5,369 bases of DNA from Magnetospira sp. (GTDB taxonomy: Bacteria; Pseudomonadota; Alphaproteobacteria; Rhodospirillales; Magnetospiraceae), in NCBI GenBank assembly GCA_028277325.1, contig JANQGL010000473.1, forward strand, positions 1 through 5,369. Reading direction: 5' to 3'. The notes under the pieces were generated by a model. That model ran no database searches, was not told where the DNA came from, and worked only from the letters and a program-made list of their open reading frames with translations. Every line of letters begins with the position of its first letter. The stretch's first letter is position 1. The position numbers and the translations under genes were made by a program. This document shows, piece by piece, positions 1-4,292 of this stretch.

Positions 1-1
1 C

Positions 2-343
2 GCGTTCGCGATCTGGTTCCTGCTGCTGCGGATCGGCAGCGCGACGTCGGCCGGGGCGCTGCACTTCCTGTTGCCGCCGCTCGGCCTGATGTTCGGCTGG
101 GCGCTGCTGGGCGAGCCGGTGCTGGCCGGCGATCTCGTCGGGGTGGTGCCGATCGCGCTCGGCGTCTGGCTGGTCACCCGCCGCGGCCGGCGGCCTGCGG
201 CCGGCGGCCCGGCCGCCGGTCGGTCAGATGCACGGCCATCGCACATGGGCCGAAATCAGGCCTTGATCAGAACGGAGACTCCAGTGTCCCGACTCCGAAG
301 TCCGTTGCATGATGGGGCGGGCGATTTCGAACTTCGGAGTTGA
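2..343 (+). CDS. EamA/DMT-family transporter, C-terminal part (5' end outside window)
   Basis: Inner-membrane drug/metabolite transporter superfamily protein (EamA domain); members export amino acids, metabolites or toxic compounds, and the substrate here cannot be told. The frame is open from base 2 and 113 residues are visible. Seen: the end of one membrane helix (AFAIWFLLLR), a helix with the typical PPLGLMFGWALLGEP sequence (about residues 24-39), then a last helix (about 43-60, GVVPIALGVWLV) followed by an arginine-rich cytoplasmic end. This matches the last three helices of the second EamA repeat. Conserved sequence stops near residue 63. What follows is a Pro/Ala/Gly/Arg tail from a GC-rich tandem repeat and then about 20 residues encoded by the repeat that starts at 283, whose TGA at 341-343 is the first in-frame stop. 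The natural 3' end has probably been replaced or extended. Transcription converges on the neighbouring minus-strand operon. The family is secure; the true C-terminus is doubtful. Confidence 0.85.
   Translation, partial: AFAIWFLLLRIGSATSAGALHFLLPPLGLMFGWALLGEPVLAGDLVGVVPIALGVWLVTRRGRRPAAGGPAAGRSDARPSHMGRNQALIRTETPVSRLRSPLHDGAGDFELRS
183..219. repeat. GC-rich 14-bp tandem repeat plus palindrome in the eamA-family gene tail
   Basis: The 13-mer GCGGCCGGCGGCC occurs at 183-195 and again at 197-209, a period of 14 bp. The second copy is followed after one base by GGCCGCCGG (211-219), which is the exact reverse complement of 201-209, so this stretch can form a strong 9-bp GC hairpin. It lies inside the open frame, encoding Arg/Pro/Ala/Gly just after the last membrane helix. 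There is no T-run behind it, so it is not a classic intrinsic terminator, although it could slow RNA polymerase or reflect replication slippage. Confidence 0.6.
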
Positions 344-397
344 CGTTCGCCATGGAGTCGGCCCCGAATACCGTCGCGAGCTTCCAATCCACCACGC
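283..397. repeat. Left copy of twin-hairpin intergenic repeat (shortened copy)
   Basis: This stretch matches the right-hand repeat in two blocks: 283-340 against 4042-4099 (about 48 of 58 bases by hand count, no gaps) and 345-397 against 4151-4203 (about 45 of 53). It lacks 47 nt between them. The first block keeps an inverted repeat, ACTCCGAAGTCCG at 291-303 against CGAACTTCGGAGT at 328-340, with one mismatch. The A-T pair found here in the other copy is replaced by C-G on both arms, which preserves pairing. The second hairpin (336-350 against 376-390) is more decayed, with about four mismatches in 15. The copy supplies the stop codon of the plus-strand transporter and lies between two convergent genes. 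No transposase is present. Its repeat family is not recognised. Confidence 0.8.
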
Positions 398-431
398 TTC
401 GGTCGCGACCGGAAAAAAAGCCCGGTTCCGT
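398..431 (-). terminator. Possible weak terminator region after the radical SAM gene
   Basis: On the minus strand the stop codon of the radical SAM gene is followed by AACCGGGC and a run of seven T (positions 413-419 on this strand read as A). An ACCGG/CCGGT pair (408-412 with 422-426) puts the T-run in the loop rather than after the stem. A perfect 12-bp palindrome, CGGTCGCGACCG, lies at 400-411. The T-run and dyads suit an operon end, but the stem-then-T order of an intrinsic terminator is not clearly met, so this is a weak call. Confidence 0.25.
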
Positions 432-1952
432 TCACGTGCCCTGCGGGTCGACGTTCATGCGCCGTCGCCTCAGCAGGTTGGCGAGACCCATTTCGGCCCG
501 CGATTCATGGGTGCCGCGGTAGACGTTCAGGAGCATCCGGAAGGGGCGATGCGGTCGCCGCAGCCATGACGTGCCATAGAACAGCACCAGGCCCAGGTAG
601 CGCAGGCGCTTCAGCTGGCGGTCGGAAAAATGCGCGCTGTGGGAGCGGGTCCGCGAGGTGTCGGCGTAGGACCGCAGCGAATCGTAGTACGCGTCGTCGA
701 CCACCACCCGGCCCTCGGCCCGCAACTGGTTGAACAGCTCCGATCCCGGATAGGGCGAGAACGCCCAGATGCTGAGGTCGTGCGCCCCGGCCAGCGCCAT
801 GCGGACGATGAACAGATAGCTTTCCAGGACCTCGCGCAGGGTCTCGCCCGGAAACCCGAACATGACGTTGGTCTTGATGTTCATGCCCTCGCCGACCGCG
901 CTGCGGATCGAGTCGATCACCGAGTCGGTGGAGATCTTTTTCTTGATGCGTTCGAGCACGCTCGGGGACCCGCTTTCCGGCGAATAGGACATGTTGCGGC
1001 ACCCCGAGCGGCGGAGACGCCGCGCCACCTCGGCGTCGATGGCCTCGGTGCGGGTGCCGCTGGGCAGCTGCCAGGTGAACACCAGGCCGCGTTCGGCGAT
1101 CTTCTCGCAGAACTCGACGATCCATGCCTTCTTCACGATGGCGGTCAGATCGTAGAAGTCGAAATTGGTCGCCCGGTAGGTGCGCTGGTAGAACGCGATC
1201 TCGTCGAGCAGGTCGTCGACGTCGCGCGCCACCCAGCGGGTGGTCCACATGCCGGGGTTGGAGCAGAAGGTGCACTGGTAGGGGCAGCCGCGGCTGGCGA
1301 TCAGCGGCATCGAGCGGCCGCGGTCGACCCCGAACCCGTAGCCGCGCGACAGGTAGCCCTCCATCGGCACCAGGTCCCAGGCCGGCCAGGGGATGCGGTC
1401 CAGGTCGCGGCGGCGCGGCCGGCGCGGCGTCTCGACGAGGCCGCCGCCCGCCTCCCGATAGACGATCCCGGTCACGTCGGCCGGATCGAACGCGTCGTCG
1501 CGCAGCGCCTCGGCGATTTCCAGCATCGTTTCCTCGCCCTCGCCCAGCACCCCGATGTCGAGATCGGTTTCCATCAGGCTCTCGGCCGGCATCGCGGTCA
1601 CGTGCTCGCCGCCGCCGATCAGCAGCGCCTCGGGGAAGCGTGCGCGGATCATCCCGATCAGCTGCCGGCAGGTCGGCCACTCGAAGGAGAATCCGGCGCT
1701 GACCCCGATGATCCGCGAATCGGCGGGAATCCGTTCGACGATCCGCGCCAGGGTCAGGCCGTAGAGGAAGCAGTCGTTGGACCAGGCCTGGCGGGTGTCC
1801 AGGGCCTCCCCGACGCCGTCGATCAGGCGCACCCGGAACCCGGCGTCGCGCAGCGTCCCGGCCACGTAGGCGAGGCCGACCGGCGGCGTGAACATCGAGG
1901 TGACGTTGTTGGCCGGGATGACGATCGAGGGACGGATCAGGCAGATGTGCAT
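432..1952 (-). CDS. B12-binding-type radical SAM enzyme, substrate unknown
   Basis: Iron-sulfur enzyme of the cobalamin-binding-domain radical SAM class (class B methyltransferase-like, BchE/HpnJ-type architecture), 506 aa. Seen: an N-terminal Rossmann-like B12-binding region (about 1-165) with PPVGLAYVAGTLRDAG and the IGGGEHVTAMP and GVLGEGEET segments that define this domain; the radical SAM core with CPYQCTFC supplying the three cluster cysteines C223, C227 and C230 (CxxxCxxC); then SPESGSPSVLERIKK (324-338) and the MFGFPGET motif (364-371), both usual in this class. The cobalamin-ligand DxHxxG motif is not evident, as in several members, so B12 may bind without a histidine ligand or not at all. 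The C-terminus (about 430-506) is Arg-rich with no clear membrane helix. It is the last gene of a three-gene leftward run, 73 bp after the flippase gene. ATG at 1952 gives a natural N-terminus; the SD (GAGCTGG) is weak. Such enzymes methylate or rearrange unactivated carbons; the flippase neighbour makes a lipid-type substrate plausible but unproven. Confidence 0.9.
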   Translation of the reverse strand: MHICLIRPSIVIPANNVTSMFTPPVGLAYVAGTLRDAGFRVRLIDGVGEALDTRQAWSNDCFLYGLTLARIVERIPADSRIIGVSAGFSFEWPTCRQLIGMIRARFPEALLIGGGEHVTAMPAESLMETDLDIGVLGEGEETMLEIAEALRDDAFDPADVTGIVYREAGGGLVETPRRPRRRDLDRIPWPAWDLVPMEGYLSRGYGFGVDRGRSMPLIASRGCPYQCTFCSNPGMWTTRWVARDVDDLLDEIAFYQRTYRATNFDFYDLTAIVKKAWIVEFCEKIAERGLVFTWQLPSGTRTEAIDAEVARRLRRSGCRNMSYSPESGSPSVLERIKKKISTDSVIDSIRSAVGEGMNIKTNVMFGFPGETLREVLESYLFIVRMALAGAHDLSIWAFSPYPGSELFNQLRAEGRVVVDDAYYDSLRSYADTSRTRSHSAHFSDRQLKRLRYLGLVLFYGTSWLRRPHRPFRMLLNVYRGTHESRAEMGLANLLRRRRMNVDPQGT

Positions 1953-2025
1953 GGCCAGCTCGCGCGGCAGGATCGGTTCATCCCCACAATATAGGGCCGG
2001 TCCTTAAGGAATCCATGATGTCGGT
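1953..2025. other. 73-bp intergenic gap between radical SAM and flippase genes
   Basis: Contains a slightly AT-richer patch (around 1985-2015, with AATATAGGG and CCTTAAGGA). On the minus strand TATATT could serve as a weak -10, but no convincing -35 accompanies it. I see no terminator or binding-site repeat. The two genes are most simply read as co-transcribed. Confidence 0.4.
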
Positions 2026-2991
2026 TCAGCCCAGGCCGTGATCGGTCGCCTTCTCCACCTCGCGCAGGTCCTCGCGGTCGACGGCCCACAACAGGCCGCC
2101 CGGCAACGCCCCGATCAGGGCGCAGACCCCGAACAGCATGGAAACCACGAGGGCGCTCTCGGCCGGCACCCCGATCATCCCCAGGCTGGCCACCATGGCG
2201 CCCTCGCGCACCCCCCAGCCGGCGATCGAGATCGGCAGGGTGCCGATCAGCATCGCCGGCGGCACCAGGACCAGGCAGTCGAGCAGACCGATCCCAAGGT
2301 CCATGCCGAGGGCCAGCACATAGATCATCAGCACCAGATTGAGGTTGCCGAGCAGCGACAGCGCGAAACCGCCGCCGCCCCACAGCGGCGACAGGAACAC
2401 GCGGCGGGAATCCTGGGCCAGCGAGACGAGGCCGCGCACCACGCGCCAACGGCGGAACCGCGCCGGCAGCCGGTCGAGCACCATCAGGAACACGATTCCG
2501 CCGACGGCGCCGACCGCCAGCAGCGGGAACACCCACAGCAGTCCCGGCGCCGCGACCCGTTCGGCCAGCAGCGGCTGCAGGGCGGCGACCAGCAGGATCA
2601 GCGACAGCACGATCGCCGCCCGCTCCAGCAGCACCCCGTTGAAGGCCTGCGAAAGGGTCAGGCCCGAGCGGTAGGCCTTGTAGATGCGCACCGCGTCGCC
2701 GCCCACCGAGGACGGCAGGAACTGGTTGAAGAACATGCCGATCATGAAAAACCGGGCCAGCCGTCCGGCATTCAGCGGCGCCGCGATAGCGGCCTGCACC
2801 ACCCACCAGCGGGCCACCCCGATCGGCAGCTGGACCATCAGGATCAGGCCCAGGACGCCGAGCGGGGCGGCGACGCCCACCTCGCGCACCTCGCCCCATG
2901 CCGCCGCCATGTCCACGCTGCCCAGCAGCCACGCGATCATCCCGACCGACACCACCGACTTGGCGGCCAGGCTCAGCCACGTCTTGCGCAT
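2026..2991 (-). CDS. Predicted flippase, lysylphosphatidylglycerol-synthase TM family (UPF0104)
   Basis: Polytopic inner-membrane protein, 321 aa, of the LPG_synthase_TM / UPF0104 family (the group containing AglD- and HpnL-like proteins and the membrane half of MprF). Members are thought to move lipids or lipid-linked compounds across the membrane. Seen: about eight hydrophobic segments (near 7-24, 42-58, 80-95, 118-140, 150-172, 207-228, 236-255, 266-302) and the two family signatures, FFNQFLPSSVGGDAVRIYK (87-105) and PISIAGWGVREG (253-264). Length is normal for the stand-alone family. There is no soluble aminoacyltransferase domain, so it is not a full MprF. It is the middle gene of the leftward trio, 87 bp after the hydrolase gene and 73 bp before the radical SAM gene. 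ATG at 2991 is preceded on the minus strand by GGGGC at about 7 bp, a poor but usable ribosome site. Family assignment is strong; the transported molecule is unknown. Confidence 0.92.
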   Translation of the reverse strand: MRKTWLSLAAKSVVSVGMIAWLLGSVDMAAAWGEVREVGVAAPLGVLGLILMVQLPIGVARWWVVQAAIAAPLNAGRLARFFMIGMFFNQFLPSSVGGDAVRIYKAYRSGLTLSQAFNGVLLERAAIVLSLILLVAALQPLLAERVAAPGLLWVFPLLAVGAVGGIVFLMVLDRLPARFRRWRVVRGLVSLAQDSRRVFLSPLWGGGGFALSLLGNLNLVLMIYVLALGMDLGIGLLDCLVLVPPAMLIGTLPISIAGWGVREGAMVASLGMIGVPAESALVVSMLFGVCALIGALPGGLLWAVDREDLREVEKATDHGLG

Positions 2992-3078
2992 TCGATTGCC
3001 CCGTCGCTCAGAGCCGGCTGTTTATCACCCGTCCGGCGTCGGGGCACGCGAAAAATGGCCCGGTCCGGCGCGGCGCGG
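2992..3078. other. 87-bp intergenic gap between flippase and hydrolase genes
   Basis: GC-rich, with one run of five A (around 3051-3055). No paired hairpin-plus-T terminator and no clear promoter hexamers are visible on either strand. It is probably an internal operon spacer. Confidence 0.4.
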
Positions 3079-4038
3079 TCATGCCGGTTCGCAGGCCAGG
3101 ATACCGGCGAGGTCCATGTGCAAGGGCAGGTCCGTGTTCAGGTGGTGCCAGGCCTGCGGGATCAGGACGTGGTCGAGCCACAGGCGCGAGTTCATGGCGC
3201 CGAAGCCGTCCAGCGCCCCCAGATACTGACAGACGTTGTCGAACCCGCTCGGAAGGTCGACCACCGCCCCGCAGGTCAGGACGCGCATCGCCCTGGCCCG
3301 GTCGAGCGCGGTCGGCGGGACGTCGGGATTGCCGGCCAGGCGCGCCAGGGCGAAGGCGATGGACAGGCAGCCCTTGCTGTGCCCGGCGACCGAGCGCACG
3401 GTGCGGAAATCGTCGAGCAGCAGGCGGTACAGGGTGGCGCTGTCGGTGGTCAGGCCGGCGTCGCGATCGGCCGGCCCGCGGGCGGACCCGGCGCCGAACG
3501 GCGCCGACCGGGGCCTCTGGAACGGGCCGTCCCGTCCGGCGATCGCGTGATAGGCCCGCATCATGCGGTTGGCCGTGCCGAGGACGAACCAGCCGCCCAG
3601 GGCCTCGGACATCAGGTCGACCATGCCGTAGCCGGCGATGATCGCGCCGACCGGTTCCCGGTAGTGATCGGCCAGGGTGCGCGCGAAGGCCGCCGCGCCG
3701 AGGTCCGAACTGCCGACGCCGGCGATCGCGAACCGTTGCAGGACGTCGCCCTTGGCCTCGCGGAGGGTGTCGTCGCCGGTGAACGGCTTGATCCCGACGG
3801 GGCCCTTCTTCCCGGACGGCCAGACGACGAGGATCGTGCCCTCGGGACTGATCACGTCGACCATGTAGTCGTATTCCTCCGGCGTCAGGTTCCCGACGTC
3901 GTAGAACATCCGGTCGAGCGCCACGTTGCGGCGTTTCGCCACCTCCCGCAACGGCGTCGCGGCGTCGCCGAGACGGCCGGACAGACCGGACCCGGGCAAG
4001 GCAAACGCCCCGGGAAAGCCGAACTCGACCGTCGCCAT
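3079..4038 (-). CDS. Putative serine alpha/beta-hydrolase (GHSKG elbow), substrate unknown
   Basis: 319-aa protein without a signal peptide or obvious membrane helix, so probably cytoplasmic. Seen: VAGHSKG at 217-223, a GxSxG nucleophile elbow with candidate catalytic S221 followed by a small-residue helix (CLSIAFALARL); a downstream acidic candidate D277 in GALDGFGAMNSR; and candidate histidines H298/H299 in AWHHLNTDLPLHM near the C-terminus. The Ser-Asp-His order and spacing fit an alpha/beta-hydrolase, with a lipase-like feel. The N-terminal half contains GYGMVDLMSEALGGWF (136-151), and residues 166-196 form a Pro/Gly/Arg-rich, probably disordered linker before the elbow. I do not recognise the exact family. 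It is the first gene of the leftward trio. Upstream of ATG 4038 the frame has no other start before a stop at 4069-4071, so the start is forced, and only 3 bp separate it from the repeat. The best ribosome-site candidate, GGGA, lies inside the repeat. The N-terminus may have been shortened by repeat arrival (inference). Confidence 0.65.
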   Translation of the reverse strand: MATVEFGFPGAFALPGSGLSGRLGDAATPLREVAKRRNVALDRMFYDVGNLTPEEYDYMVDVISPEGTILVVWPSGKKGPVGIKPFTGDDTLREAKGDVLQRFAIAGVGSSDLGAAAFARTLADHYREPVGAIIAGYGMVDLMSEALGGWFVLGTANRMMRAYHAIAGRDGPFQRPRSAPFGAGSARGPADRDAGLTTDSATLYRLLLDDFRTVRSVAGHSKGCLSIAFALARLAGNPDVPPTALDRARAMRVLTCGAVVDLPSGFDNVCQYLGALDGFGAMNSRLWLDHVLIPQAWHHLNTDLPLHMDLAGILACEPA

Positions 4039-4041
4039 GCT

Positions 4042-4204
4042 AGTGTCCCGAATCCGAAGTTCGGAGCATTATACGGCAGGCGCTTTCGAACTTCGGATTC
4101 GATAAGGACACCAGGTAGACTTTTGAGTTTCGTGTGGTTTCGGAGTCGAAGTTCGCCATGGACTCTGCCCCGAATACTATCGCGAAGTTCGAATCCACCA
4201 CACT
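4042..4204. repeat. Right copy of twin-hairpin repeat (full-length, MITE/REP-like)
   Basis: The element consists of two tandem imperfect hairpins. Hairpin 1: arm 4043-4063 pairs with 4087-4111; outer GTGTCC/GGACAC, a 4-nt bulge on the right arm, then a perfect 15-bp inner stem (CGAATCCGAAGTTCG against its complement) and a 23-nt loop. Hairpin 2: GTGTGGT at 4132-4138 pairs with ACCACAC at 4197-4203, a 3-nt bulge follows, then 4142-4156 pairs with 4182-4196 at 13 of 15 positions, with a 25-nt loop. The hairpins are similar in sequence and design and are separated by 20 nt. The extreme ends (AGTGT and ACACT) and the following about 15 bp are imperfect inverted repeats of each other, as in a MITE. 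It is distinctly less GC-rich than the flanking genes. It occupies the leader of the hydrolase gene. No transposase is nearby and the family name is unknown. Confidence 0.85.
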
Positions 4205-4221
4205 GGCCTCCCTTCCGTCCA

Positions 4222-4240
4222 AATTCCGCATTGCGAAATT
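4222..4240. promoter_or_regulatory. Candidate operator palindrome
   Basis: AATTCCGCA, one base, then TGCGAAATT: nine-base arms complementary at eight of nine positions. This is the size and form of a dimeric regulator site. It overlaps the candidate -10 element of the leftward promoter described separately and would cover the start region. The regulator is unknown. A chance palindrome in an AT-richer spacer is possible. Confidence 0.35.
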
Positions 4241-4265
4241 CTACCATAACGGCCGCCGACCGCAA
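4238..4265 (-). promoter_or_regulatory. Candidate sigma-70-type promoter for the three-gene operon
   Basis: Read on the minus strand: TTGCGG (4265-4260), a 16-bp spacer, then TAGAAT (4243-4238), which matches TATAAT at five of six positions. The -35 keeps only TTG. It lies between the amrS stop codon and the repeat, and would send transcription through the repeat into the hydrolase gene about 200 bp downstream. It is the best promoter-like pair in the spacer but rests on sequence resemblance only. Confidence 0.35.
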
Positions 4266-4281
4266 CCCGGCGTCGCGGTCG
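4257..4281 (-). terminator. Weak hairpin after the amrS stop codon
   Basis: CGACCGC (4257-4263) and GCGGTCG (4275-4281) form a perfect 7-bp stem with an 11-nt loop, starting 11 bp past the amrS stop codon. No T-run follows on the minus strand, so it is at best a pause or Rho-assisted site. It overlaps the proposed -35 element, so the two calls compete in part. Confidence 0.25.
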
Positions 4282-4292
4282 TCAACGGAATG

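Noticed and set aside
283..340. Short CRISPR-like or attachment-site repeat
   Set aside because: Only two copies, about 3.7 kb apart, no spacers, no tRNA and no integrase.
630..1994. Long plus-strand open frame opposite the radical SAM gene
   Set aside because: Antisense shadow produced by GC-rich third positions. Its His/Arg/Gly-rich product has no recognisable motif, while the minus strand encodes a clear radical SAM enzyme.
1937..2980. Overlapping minus-strand frame within the flippase region
   Set aside because: Arg/Gly/Ala/Pro-rich out-of-frame translation. The flippase frame carries both family signatures and the hydrophobic segments.
4043..4111. Hairpin 1 of the right repeat as an intrinsic terminator for amrS
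   Set aside because: Strong stem, but no T-run follows on the minus strand, it lies about 180 bp past the amrS stop, and a promoter-like pair lies between them.
283..4204. Composite transposon or insertion sequence flanked by the repeats
   Set aside because: No transposase or recombinase lies between or beside the copies, and the copies are too short and diverged to be intact IS elements. Only a MITE- or REP-like reading is supported.
4040..4231. Minus-strand open frame of up to 63 codons spanning the right repeat, with GGGAGG upstream of a possible GTG start and a TAG at the element boundary
   Set aside because: In the frame shared with the left copy, eight codons differ and seven of those change the amino acid. 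The left copy also has a 47-nt deletion that breaks the frame. That is not how a selected protein evolves, and the frame follows the palindromic stems. Kept only as an outside chance of a small peptide.
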